A stretch of DNA of 64,000 bases from Asterias amurensis. Taxonomy: Eukaryota > Echinodermata > Asteroidea > Forcipulatida > Asteriidae. The notes under the pieces are model-generated. The model was not told the DNA's origin, did not search any database, and saw only the letters and a list, made by a program, of their open reading frames with translations. The translations under genes were made by a program, and so were the position numbers. This document shows positions 1-12,000 of the stretch, piece by piece (position 1 is the stretch's first letter; every line of letters begins with the position of its first letter). The stretch lies in NCBI RefSeq assembly GCF_032118995.1, contig NC_092649.1:18479332-18543331 (forward strand), read 5' to 3'.

Positions 1-220
1 CAATGCACTGTGAATTATGTGCAGTTTGGGTCAATGGAAACTTATTGAAACGGGTAGATTCACTTGCTCATTACTTATTTTGATTATACAATTAAAATAT
101 TCAAAGAAAGCAAAACATTTCAGATTTGTACGGGACATAAATAAAATATCTTTTGGTGATCTTTGACATAAGAATAACTGTCATCGCGTTTTAAAATAAT
201 GTATTGATATTTACTTGTAG

Positions 221-513
221 ATAAGCGCCCCTCATCAATAATGGAATATCCCACCGAAAGACAGACGGCGGCACATGTTCACCAAAACTGGCGAAAACTT
301 CAAAATAAGGCACTTCGCTCATTAAAAACACTGGTAGGTTTCTCTCTTTTTCGATTAAAATACGATGTTAATTTTAGATATTGGTGGAAAATACTAAATA
401 GGTTTTGTTCAGTATTAATATGTTGTTAATTGTATGCACTTAAGTAATGTTAATTTGTCACTTTTTAGCAATTTTAGGATCGATCTGCGGTTGGTAAAAT
501 CTTAAATTTTTGA
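221..513 (+). CDS. Possible 3'-terminal exons of an upstream gene, EF-hand-like, frameshifted
   Basis: An AG at 219-220 is followed by an open exon (221-333) ending at a good GTAGGT donor. It encodes a basic stretch (HVHQNWRKLQNKALRSLKTL). An acceptor at 476-477 starts a second piece in the same phase whose first residues are DRSAVGKILNF, then TGA at 511-513. Skipping one T of the T5 run would continue the frame as DELEYVLLLTN. LKTLD-x4-G-K-I-x3-DEL resembles a degenerate EF-hand loop and exiting helix, one residue too long. The body of the gene would lie before the window. Alternatives: a decayed exon, or a homopolymer error in the assembly. The exon cannot be joined in frame to ATRIP because the 1890 exon has a stop before its start codon. 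Confidence 0.25.
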
Positions 514-791
514 CGAGTTGGAGTATGTTTTGTTGTTGACGAATTGTCAGTCAGGGAGGCGGGGACTACCCTTCAAAATTTCAACATTAGTTGGGCCCAA
601 AAAAAACACACACTTTTGCAATATGACTGTATTCTTACCGATATATAAATAGAAATATTAATAGGCCACTTCCTCATAAGTCTTGGAGACACTTCTCGCT
701 AAAATTTGACCTGTCTTTCATTCATTCATATCTGACTTTCATAAGAATTGAATGTGAATGTCCAAATAATGTCCAAACCAAATAAATAAAT
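514..791. other. Intergenic AT-rich stretch, nothing recognised
   Basis: No open frame with splice signals and no repeat structure was seen. An AATAAATAAAT run at its end is also the target site of the next element and could act as a poly(A) signal for the upstream gene. Confidence 0.4.
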
Positions 792-914
792 GGATAACTT
801 TCCGTATGAAATTTCACTCATTTTTACAAAAAGGGATATCTCATTGAGGTAAATTAGATACTACATTATTTCATATTGAATGAAAAAGTGGTGGCGCCAT
901 ACAGAAACTTTTCC
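792..914. mobile_element. MITE, GGAAAAGTTTCCGTATGG family, copy 1
   Basis: A ~123-bp element with long terminal inverted repeats: GGATAACTTTCCGTATG at the left and the complement of GGAAAAGTTTCTGTATGGCG at the right. AAATAAATAAA lies on both sides and may be the target duplication. Two better-preserved copies lie at 20164-20296 and 26101-26232. Non-coding and non-autonomous. Confidence 0.75.
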
Positions 915-958
915 AAATAAATAAATAATTCAATACGCTGCATGTGCCCAGTGAATAT

Positions 959-1192
959 CGGTAGATGGAAAAGGAGACCCAGTAGAGGATCCTACGTCAT
1001 CACTGTGATATGAATAAAACATTTAGGTCAGGTCATTCCCTAACCCTAACCCTAACCCTAACCCTTACCCTAACCCTAACCTTGATTTGACATCTGACCC
1101 CACATCAAACATGAATTATGCATACCATGTTTTATTCACACGACCAAAGTCCATGACGTACGTCCTCTACTGGGTCTCCTTTTCCGTCTACC
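959..1192. mobile_element. Inverted-repeat element with internal telomere-like tract and 8-bp target duplication
   Basis: The ends are complementary over ~50 bp (left GGTAGATGGAAAAGGAGACC, right complementary to GGTAGACGGAAAAGGAGACC), continuing through CCAGTAGAGGA and ACGTCAT. The element is flanked by GTGAATAT at 951-958 and again at 1193-1200, an exact 8-bp duplication. Eight-bp duplications are typical of hAT and a few other DNA transposons; the superfamily is not decided here. The central spacer holds the CCCTAA tract. Confidence 0.75.
1038..1081. repeat. Interstitial telomere-type repeat (CCCTAA)n
   Basis: Seven consecutive hexamers, six CCCTAA and one CCCTTA, followed by a partial unit. 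It sits inside the inverted-repeat element at 959-1192, not at a chromosome end. Confidence 0.9.
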
Positions 1193-1200
1193 GTGAATAT

Positions 1201-1889
1201 CTATGTGTGAAACATTAAATTGATACTGTAAACTATTTGCTTCTTTCTTCATTCAAGGTTAATCCTACTTGTGATTGAATTTATAAAATATGATATTGAT
1301 CCTACAAGTCGACGACAAATGTTGTGTAATTTTAACAAACTTACGCTTTATTTTTTACACTCAGTAAGAAGCAGAGGTCACTGGCCATGCCCATACTGCT
1401 GTCCTCAAGTTAATAATAAATAAAATACTGGCACGAACTAGCAACAGCCCATGCAATATAAAGCGAGCACACCAGTGACTTGAATTTAGTTATCAAGTCG
1501 TTTTTATGTGTTTTCATGTATATTGCACTGGTAAGATTTTGCCAGTGAGGGTGTACGTTGTTTGATATTGTGAAAGGGTTGTTGTAGCATGTCGAAACAG
1601 ATAGAGAAGACTAGTAAGAGCCTAAGACAGCAGCCTATTCATTGAGAAATATTTTTACTAGTGTGTGTGTGCCCTTATTGTGTAAACAAAAAAGAAGGAA
1701 AAATTGAAACGAAGTGAGACATACAAATATTATAGAACAGCTAGGTTTTACTCATGTTAGTAATCACACTATATAAAAATTTGTTAAATTTGTTTCAAGA
1801 ATTAATCATCTATCAACACTTTTTAAAAATAGATATTTTGATCTTTTACTTTTTCTTTAACAATGTAGTTTTTGTTTTATCTTTTACAG
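1201..1889. other. ATRIP upstream region, 5'-UTR exon not located
   Basis: No convincing coding exon. The strong pyrimidine tract and AG at 1888-1889 imply that the ATRIP 5' UTR is spliced, so a non-coding first exon and promoter should lie here or further upstream. I could not place the donor or the transcription start. Confidence 0.4.
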
Positions 1890-1932
1890 ATCTGATATAC
1901 TTCTTTTTTAACCCTGGGTCTTGGATGAAGAC

Positions 1933-3099
1933 ATGTCTGTCAATCCACTATTCTCAGGCCCAATGCCGAGTCAGCGACCCTCCATTTACAATAACTGTGC
2001 CTCCCCTAGTCAGAGAACAGCTTCAGGCGTTTTCCGCCAGTCAAACCTCAACCAGGACAACATGAACTTCGGCGGGTCGCCAGTTCCAAGGAAAAGACAA
2101 CGAGTAGGGGATGCGAAAACATCTGACACTATGAACGAGTCGGACCCATTCAAGGATTTCAATGATACCTTCACAGAAGATGACCTGGAGGCCTTTGATA
2201 TGATCGCCTCTCAAGCCCTGACCCAGCAGCCACGTCCTGACAACACCCATGCCCAAGAGCAAGAGAGGCCCCACAGCACCCCAAGATTTCAGCCAAAGAC
2301 AAACCCCCTTGGTGTAGTCCCCAATACCTACGACAGGAGTAACTACAACATCACAAGTCAAGCAGCCTCAAGTGGTTATGGGTCCCTTCAGCAATTCAAC
2401 AGCGAGGCAAGCTCGGGCCGATTTTCCTTCAAACCTGGGAGCAGTAAACTAAGCAGCCATACAACAGCGTCCACCACTGCCTCAGTTGTTACACACCCTA
2501 CACCTACTCCTACATTACCGAAACAAACCCGAAACAATATTTACACGAGGCAAAGTAATGTCGGGGAAACAAAAATCTACTATCCTCATTCGTCACAGCA
2601 TCGTTCTGGAGGCACACCACCAGGGGGCCAGCACCACGTCGGTAATGACTCGGCAAATGCACAAACGCTAAAGCCTAACACTAACAGACACACCATGGTG
2701 CAACCCAAACAGAGAGTTCAATCAAACATTGGTCCAAAAAGTACAACTTCTATGTCAAAGCCAAATTCCTATTACTCTGGAGTCACACCCACTGGTAACC
2801 CTATCCCACTTATCCCTGATGGATTCAAAACGGACACTGTTAATAAAAGCAAACCTCTAGTTCACAACACAAGGTCCACAGTCAACCCATTGTCCAATAA
2901 AGGTGGAACAACCCACTCAAACCATGCCATGGGAGGGGGTAACATCACCTCAAGTTTAACACCACCAAAGGGGGCAATTGCAAGAGAGTCCCCAGGCCTG
3001 CCCACAACAGGAAGCACCAGTGGACCTTCCCAGTTATCGGTTCTCCAACACCAGCAAGTGGAGAGGTACAAGAAAGAGTGTGAGACAATTAAACAACAA
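1933..3099 (+). CDS. ATRIP: ATRIP coding exon 1
   Basis: Residues 1-389. The transcript exon begins at ~1890 after a strong acceptor. It carries a basic patch (PRKRQR, ~52-57) that could be a nuclear signal, then the RPA-binding acidic motif, then ~270 residues rich in S, T, N, P and Q with no predicted fold. It ends in the start of the coiled coil (VERYKKECETIKQQ). Donor GTAAGT at 3100, phase 0. Confidence 0.93.
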
Positions 3100-6000
3100 G
3101 TAAGTACTATCGTGGAACGATTTCATCCAGTGAGCAAATATTTTTAAAGAACAGACTTTGTGCACACAGAATGCGATTATTGATATTAGCAACTGATGAT
3201 TTTTGAGTTGCAACTAATATATTTTGTGTAGCATTTTGCTCTGCTAAGCAAGGGAAATCGATCACTGGCTATGGCAGAGTACAATACATGTAGGTATAGG
3301 TAGGTGCATTCTCTTGTGTTCTGTACAATACATTATTTTGTGTGGGGGGGGGTTGAATATAGACAAAATCTACTACAGTGGGACTTGAACCTGCGGCCCC
3401 TAGATTAACATGCAGGCTCTTCATAGCCCTTTGCGGTCTTCCTAGATTTGTAACCCCTAAAAAAACTGACAAAACAATTGCAAATTTTAAAAGCATGACC
3501 TATAGTTGTTTTCCAAAAGGGATGACGCTTTCTTTTCTGAAGTTTATTCATGCAATACTTAAATACATTTGGAAAGCCACGTTTGGTACAACAATCAGAG
3601 ATCTTCTAAAATCCATCCTGATTTTGATCGATTCAGTACTACATGTACATGTAAAGTGAACCATGCATTGCATACTACCTGCTGTCGTCGTCTGGGTCGT
3701 TGATTTAACCAGAATAAGTTTCATGTATGTATTCACTGTAAAACTAATGGTTGTGACTTTTGCTGAATTCACATCCTAGATGGTGATAATTATTCAAGTT
3801 CAGGCCTGCTACATGAACTTCATGGAGGCAATGTGGGCAATTGCCCCAGGTTATTATCATAGTGTCCCTTGAAATATTCCAATAGAAACTTATACTTTCC
3901 TCATACAGGTTCACTTTACCATGGAGAAAATGCATCGGTGGCGTTGCCTTTTCAAAACTGAAGTACCAGCTGACCAGGGCCCAATTTCATTGCAGGATTT
4001 CTTTGGGTACCAGTCGCAGCAATTTAACTGTATAGTATTCTGGCTGGTAGCCTATATTTGATAAGCAAAATTTTGTTGGTGCTTAGCAAATTTGTGTGCT
4101 TACATACTTTATGAAATTGGGCCCAGCATAGAGCTGCTCAAAAAATTCATTGCTTAGTAAAATCAGATTACCGGCCAAGACTCCACTCAATTGTAATGCT
4201 AAGTAAACAACAGCTTAATACTAGCCATAAGCAATGTATATGGCAGGAAATTTTGGCCAGTAACATGTGTTGGAGAGCTATTTTCGTGCTTAAGCAATTT
4301 TTTTGCTTAAGCAGCTCTATGAAATTGGCCCCTGGCCTGTAAGGTAACACTTGTACAGTAGTAGTGAATTTTCTGCAAAAATGAACATCAAATGCTTGTT
4401 TAACTTCCTTTGCAGTTGAAACGTTTGAACGATGAGCAACTGGCCAAGGATGGTGAGATTCAGGTGTTGAGGCAGAACCTGAACAAAGTTAAATCGGAGG
4501 CCAGTCGTTCCCATCAAGAGCGCCTACAGACCGAGGAACAAAGGCGGTTACAAAGTAGTCTTATTGAAAAAGATCTCAAAAAAGAGGTACAGATGTTCAA
4601 AAAGAATTATGCTCCTATTCAGCAGTATGTGTTTTTTCTCAAATTGTATAAAGTACGTCCCTGTGCTTACATGTACATGTAGTATTGAATAGGAGATGTT
4701 ATTTTGTGTAGGATTTGAAACTTTGCATGGTGGAAATAAGATATAGAAGAGTTTGCGGTAACACCATGTAATAACAATCTCTAAATGAGTTGGGGTGGTT
4801 CTGAAAAGAACCGTTGGATTAACTCGACGTTTCGATCAGTATGCTCTGAAAGAATTGCAGGGTGCATTCTCCAGAAGACGATCAGAGCATACTGATCGAA
4901 ACGTCGAGTTAATCCAACGGTTCTTTTCAGAACCACCCCAACTCATTTAGAGATTGTTATTACATGGTGTTACCGCAAACTCTTCTATATAGATGTTATT
5001 TTCTTTAAAAGGGGCACATTACATTTAAATCTCTCAAACTTTTGCTGTTTGAAAACCTACATGTGTAGTGGGTTGTAAATAGTGAGTAGTGATTAAAAAC
5101 ATGAATTTGCCACAGGAACAATCACACAAGCATGCAGTCCGCCATTTTGAGGAGTCCAAAATTTGGTTCTTTACGAAATTGCTCAAAAACTACACAATTT
5201 CAAGGGACGTTTATGTGAATCATTATACTCTACTTGTAAAAGATCTTTCCAACCACACCTTCAATTCATAACAAATGCTTTTCATATCCCAAAGCACCCA
5301 ATCTTAAAGCAGTATGCCCCTTTCCTTTGGCAGTTCATTAATGTTCTCTATTTCTGCACCCTTCTCTGTATAACTCATCTTGCAGGTAGAGAGCCTGAAA
5401 ACCCAACTGCAGTTCAAGGAGATGGAGCTAATGCAAGCACATAGTGCCAGCCAGAACCACCTCACCCGATTACCCATGCCCACCACGCCCAGTCAAGCCC
5501 CTGCAACACCTCAGAAACGCCCGGGCATCCCCGGTTCTTACAATGCCAATGACATGAGAGATTCTGAGATGTTTCCAACGCAGCAAACATTCATGGCTGA
5601 CAACCCAAAGGCTGACATAAAATGTCAGCTTAGGTCACCTCGGCTCAAAGCCATGTCAGAGGGGCTTCATGGTCTCAGTAATCCAAGAAAGAGCCCAAGA
5701 CAGAGCCCAAGAAAGAGTCCAAGACGTAGCAGTTCAACTAAGAGCCCTGGTGAGTCTGGGTTTTCTCTTGAACAGAAAGAATCTGTTTATAACCATCTAT
5801 TTATAACCATCTGTTTATAACCATTATGAAGGTTTTTCACACTTTTAACTGATTTTTCTTTTGTCAAAAACTTGTTTGTATCCAGCCAAGACCTCGCCAG
5901 CTCGTCCAAATTCTCTTCCATCTCTTAGTTCCAGCTCCTCCACTCCTTTAAAAAAGCCGCCCATACGAGGGAAAAGTCACTGCCTGATGGCAGCTAGAGG

Positions 6001-9000
6001 TCAAAAAGGTAAGACCAACTATTGAAAATCATTGCAAGGTTGACCTTCAACATCGAAATTGTTCCTTTTATTTGATTGATTGATTGATTTATTGATTTAT
6101 TTGTTTATTGATTTAAAAAAAAAATTTTTTTAAGTTTTGTGAATTATACTAGTTATGTGTTATCATTTTCCTTTCTCATAGCTTTTTCATCGGATGCAGA
6201 AATCGTTGGGCATCTTCTCCAAGATGAAGACAAATACGTGAACAACGCAGCAGGATCTGTGGGTGGATTGATAGGTCTCGTCCAGAGCCGTGCAGTATTG
6301 AATAGGGTCTCCGGGGAAGGGGTGGATTCTGTACAACATTCTTCAACCAAAGACAAAAGGTTTAGAAACAAATTATGATAATAAATGGTTCTTATACATG
6401 TATAGCGCACACACCCACCCAAGTATCTTTGTCAACTCCATGGGGAGCATTCAACCCAAAAGAAAGATGTTATAGCGATTCTGAAGGTCTGAGGTTTTTT
6501 ACTTATGTTTGGTCTGAAGTTTGTAATCATTTAGATGTCAGATTGAATTACATTTTTTTTAATTTTATATAATTACCGTTCCTTTAATTTACCAAAATCC
6601 TTCACAAAGTTTTGTTATGTTGCGTTTCTGACCAGTAAACACATTTGTTCTTGTTAACAGATCTTCAAGCAGTAGTCCAACCAGTGATGTTAGAAACCAG
6701 ACTTCCAGCCTCAATATAGAGTTAGCCACAAGAGCCATCTCAAATCTCCTCAATCCTCCTCGGATCCCACCACTGCCACCAAATATTGCCTTGTCATCTG
6801 AGTTGACACCCTTCCATCCTTTCCCGAGTTCACTGAATGCTTCAGACTCTTCCACCAGCATCAGGGACATCCTTCCATTGCTTGAGGATCAGCAGACGGT
6901 GTACATCGACATTGTCCACAGTATAACCCTTAAAAATGCCTCACCGCTCTGCTCTACTTGTCCAAGTAGTAGCAGCAGTGGATCCCGGACCTTGGAAGGC
7001 TCTTTAGACTCACCTGGCTCCAGCAGTCCTAGTGAGGACAGTGTGAACTTGGGTCGTGCTGAAGCTGCAGTTCAGACCTCCCTAGCCCTACTGCGTCAAT
7101 TGTTGACTTCTTCTGCTGAAGTACGCACAGCTGTGTTGACTGGTAACATCTCCGGAAGCGTAGAGCTAGTAAGCAGCGATGATGACCTGTCAATGATGGA
7201 GATTGACCCTTCAGCACCTCTCATTGATGTGAGTAATTTTCAAACTCTTTATGCTAAAAAGTCCCTCGGCTTTCTATAATAAAACTGTTCCAATTTTAAG
7301 GGAGACTTCTGAGAAGCTTGCGGCAGCAGACAGAAAGGCTCTTTAATCTGAACTATAATTTCTAATTGCAGCCCACCCAGGCTCCTTCAAAGTCAACTGC
7401 ATTGTCGGTCAAACCTTCCCCAGTTGGCACTGTCGACCCAACTGCTCCCAACCAACCCACCAATCATATCTTGAGTAAACTGATGAGGATTGCCAGCATG
7501 CAGCATGGACTCGGTAGTTGTGGGTCCGTAGTTGAGCTTTCACTTGCAGCTCTCAGTGCCCTGGCTATGAAGTGTACCATTGAGGAATCAGAGAGGTAAG
7601 CATGACCCAATCATATGCCTTGAATTTAGTTCTTGAAGGGGCATGTCAGTTTTCCTCTGGTGAGGGGCTACTTCTATGAAAAAATGTAAACTTTTGGGAG
7701 GGGGTTTCTGGCGGGCCTAATGCAGCAGAACAGTTGTCTGGCGGTTGATATTTTTTATTTGGTTTCATGTTGTTAATTTTAATTTGATTCCATGTGTTAC
7801 CTCCGATGTTTAGTCCAGCTCAAAATTGTTGATCCCTGGTGGGAGGGGGGCTAATGCAGAGGAAAATTTGTCTGGCAGTAGCCATTATTTACTCTTTGAG
7901 ACGTACTTGATCCAATGTTTGATCCAGGCCACTATTTTGCAGCGGGGGATCCCTGGCAGACATCAATATCTGAATATGTTAGGTTATGCACTAAACATTC
8001 CTAAATATTGGTTCATTGCTCCTTTGATCAACATGCTCTGGGCTGCTGCTCTATTCAAGTATCCATCGTTCTACTTAAAGGCAGTGGACACTATTGGTAA
8101 TTACTCAAAATAATTATTAGCATAAAACCTTACTTGGTAACGAGTAATGGGGGAGAGGTTGATAGTTTAAAACACTGTGAGAAACGGCTCCCTCTGAAGC
8201 GAAGTAGTTTTCGAGAAAGAATTAATTTTCCACGTATTTGATTTCGAAACCTCAGATTTAGAATTTGAGGTCTCGAAATCAAGCATCTGAAAGCACACAA
8301 CTTTGTGTGACCATGGTGCACAAGGGTGTTTTTTTCTTTCATTAATATCTCGCAACTTCGACGACCGATTGAGCTCAAATTTATGCATATGTGGAGATAC
8401 ACCAACTGTGAAGACTAGTCTTTGACAATTACCAATAGCGTCCAGTGTCTTTAATGTTAAGATGGTGTACTGATTACTTGTTCCCAACAGGTTGCAGTCT
8501 GTGCTCGTCCATGATGCCTTGTATAACGGCATGTCACCAGATTGTACCCTTCCCCAAGCATTGAATGCATTGGACATCCTCTCCTCATTGTGTATATCAT
8601 GGAAGCTGGCATGTAAACTATGCAACCAGTCAGGTACTTATTAACTCCCTTATAACTCCCACATATCCACCCTGTTGGGTGTTCAAGGCGGAGTTAAAAA
8701 AAACAAAAAAAACAGACACAACAAAATTAGTCCTTGTAAACCTGTGACATAAGATAAGTTTTGAGAACAGATTTGAATTTTGTGGTACAAAGACAAGATC
8801 TAAGATTAAGTGGTAGAGCGTTCCAGATGTGGGCGCAGCTGAAGAAAAAAACATGTCACCCCATGAGTGTCGAGACTTGGGTTCAATGAGGAGAAGTATG
8901 GAACTTGATCGAAGATTCCTTGAAGGAGTGCAGACTTGTGCATCCTGTCACCCTTTCCTTCCATCAGAACCTAGAAACAACCAACTAAAACGCCAGTTTT

Positions 9001-12000
9001 TATAAAGGTTTAGTTTTGTCCATGTTCACCCTCCATAGTAAAGCTTGATCGTGCTTTGTTGGTCGTGCTTTGAATTTTCGATCAAGAAAATAGGTTTTTT
9101 TTTCACTAATACGAAAACAAGATAGAGAAGATAACTGTTTATTGATCACTCTTGTTGATGTTCGTATGACTACACGTCTTTAGTACACTTTGTCAAACTG
9201 GTCTTAGCCTTGCTCAAGGCAGTCGAATTATTCACTCCGAGAAAAGACCGCCGCTGTATAAAAACCCACCCGTATTCACTGTGCGTAAAACCCACCCGTA
9301 TTCACTGTGCGTAACATTGCGCGACACGATGCCCCCGTACACTATCCGCATGCGGAGGCCGTCAGGCCGACAGCCTTGTAGGATCTGTGTTGAAGCCACT
9401 GACCTCATTACTATAATAAGCGAAGAGTTCCCACGGTCAGCTCATTACCATAATGCCCGCAAAAGATGAGACGTGTCTACATCATCACACACCACCACTG
9501 CACCACGGACGCTCAGCGAGCATGATAGGCGTGTGTGATTGGACGTCAAAATGAATAATTCATTTGCCTCACATCCTGTGTTGTCTGATAGGTCTGACGA
9601 ACGATATACATATTCATGAGCTGCATACTAGCATATCCTAGAGCCTCCCCAATTTCGTCCACTATTGGAATTTTTTCAATACAACACATTAAAACGGGAA
9701 GATACAGACCCGACAAGGCTGTCGGCCTGACGGCCTCCGCATGCAGTTAGTGGTGTACGAGTGCGATGACTTGTGTGAACAGTATTCGTGCGATGTGACA
9801 GTGTGTATATGGGTGGGTCATTCGGTGTGATCGCACACACCATGCACAGGGTATACGGCGGGTGGGTTTACAGCTGCGTCTTTTCGGAGCGAATAATGCG
9901 ACTGCCTTGAGCAAGGCTAAACTGGTCTGTGAACACATGGGTGCTGTTGTGTGAAAAACGGGCTTGAATGTTCACCAGCAATTGTTTTTTTGTCAAAACA
10001 ATTTGTAAAAGAAGAGTTTAAAGATTGTGAAGTAAATATTTTATAAGCCTTTAAAGTGAAAGCAATTGTGAATGAAATTTAGGATGAAAATAAATAAACT
10101 CTTAAAAATGAAATCATTTTAAGATGATATCCCCCTGTCCTTTTTCTAGATACGTGCCTGTTGCTCCAGTGCTACCAGTGTGGTGTACACGGTCCGAGGA
10201 GTTGCACTACATCCCAGAAGCTACAGCTCACCGTTAAGGTATGTGCACTTAGTAAAGGGAATTCCATATGACTGCAGACTGAAGTAGTGTGTAAACCATC
10301 TATTGTCTTGAGAAGAGCAAATCCATCTAGCTAGCCTTGCTCATCAAGGCAGTCGCATTATTCGCTCCGAAAAGACGTCGCTGTAAACCCACCCGTATAC
10401 CCTGTGCGTGCGATCACACCGCATGGCCCACCCGTATACACACTGTCACATCGTACGACTACTGTGCACACAAGTCATCCGCACTCGTACCACTAACCGC
10501 ATGCGGAGGCCGTCAGGCCGACAGCCTTGTCGGGTCTGTAACTTCCGGGTTTAATGTGTTTTATTGAAAAATTTCCACTAGTGGAAAAAATTGGGGGGGC
10601 TCTCGGATATGCTAGTATGCAGCCCATGAATATGTATATCTTTATTCAGACCTATCAGACAACACAGGATGTGAGGCAAACGAATTATTCATTTTGACGT
10701 CCAATCACGCACTTCCCTTATCACGACCTTTGGACCCTATCATGCTCGTGTGTGATGTAAACATGTCTCGTCTTTCGCGGGCATTATGGTAATGAGCTGA
10801 CCGTGGGAACTCTTCGCTTATTATAGTAATGAGGTCAGTGGCTTCAACACAGACCCTACAAGGCTGTCGGCCTGACGGCCTTTGCATGCGGATAGTGTAC
10901 GGGGGCATCGTGTCGTGCGATGTTACGCACAGTGAATACGGGTGGGTTTTTATACAGCGGGGGTCTTTTTTCGGAGTGAATAATTCGACTGCCTTGAGCA
11001 AGGCTACCATCTAGCAGCTCTCGAGTGAAATTACATTGGGAGTGGCGTCACTGGTCATTAGTGCAAGTGATGACAAACTAATAAATAGTAATAACTAGTT
11101 CTTATAGCGCATTTTTAAGCAAAGTATACAATGCTTTACATTAGTGCCCTGTTGGACGAAAACATTCCTGTAATCTTTCTGATGGCTTTGTTCACCTTTT
11201 CCAGTTAACAGTATACAGTGCTTGACAATCTGATGAAAGGGGAAACCCAAAACAATGTTCTTTATCCCCGTTGCAATTAGATTTTTGTTTTGTTTTATTT
11301 TGTTGTCTGTGTTGTCTGTTAAGGTCATATCACTGCTGAGGAGGATTGTATCTACACATCATCAGGGAGCAGAGATGTTGCTGGAGACGGACTGCCAGTG
11401 TAGTATGGAGGTCAGTCATGCTGTAATGATAATAATAGTAGTGGCTTCTTATATAGCATTATTCAGTGGCTCTCGTAGCGTTTCAGAATTCAGTGTTTTT
11501 TTCACAAGGTATGCCAAGCTACATTTAATTTACACTGGACCAGAGGCCAGTGGTTTTAGTGTCATGGCAGAATATCCAGGATTGAACAAGTCTGGCGGTT
11601 TTGTGTTTCACAATTGAATAATAACAAATTAAAGTGAGGTTTTGATGAAGACAATGCAGTTATAAAAAGTTATAAAAACACTGGTGACAATTGATGAGAA
11701 ACTATAACTAAAACATCAGCAACGAGTCGAGACTTTGTTTCAGGTGCCTTTCTTCTTGTATATAAAGCTATATAATTTAGCTCCTGCATATCTCCAAGAC
11801 CTCAAAGCCCTTCGTTCTTCTTCACTTTCATCAGCTACCCGACGCCTTTCGCTCTTCTTCAATCACTCATTTCCAGCTTTCCCCGGGACCCCGCACCATG
11901 ACACGCTATGGCGATCAGGCCTTTTCAGTCATAGCTCCAACACTCTGGAACAAGCTACCCACCCACATTCAAGCAGCTCCTTCATTGGACACTTTTAAAT

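Noticed and set aside
1038..1081. Chromosome end
   Set aside because: Only seven hexamers, inside a transposon-like element and followed by a normal gene.
1754..2065. 103-codon frame overlapping the ATRIP start
   Set aside because: Its first part lies in the intron before the strong acceptor at 1888-1889; only the short overlapping ATG frame from 1925 is relevant.
2041..2361. Minus-strand frames within ATRIP exon 1 (also at 2862-3071)
   Set aside because: Shadow frames of a low-complexity coding exon, without their own signals.
11411..11617. Read-through of ATRIP exon 10 as an extended exon
   Set aside because: The frame is open, but ATRIP homology stops at the GTCAGT donor and resumes in phase at 12257; the extension carries SINE-tail-like sequence.
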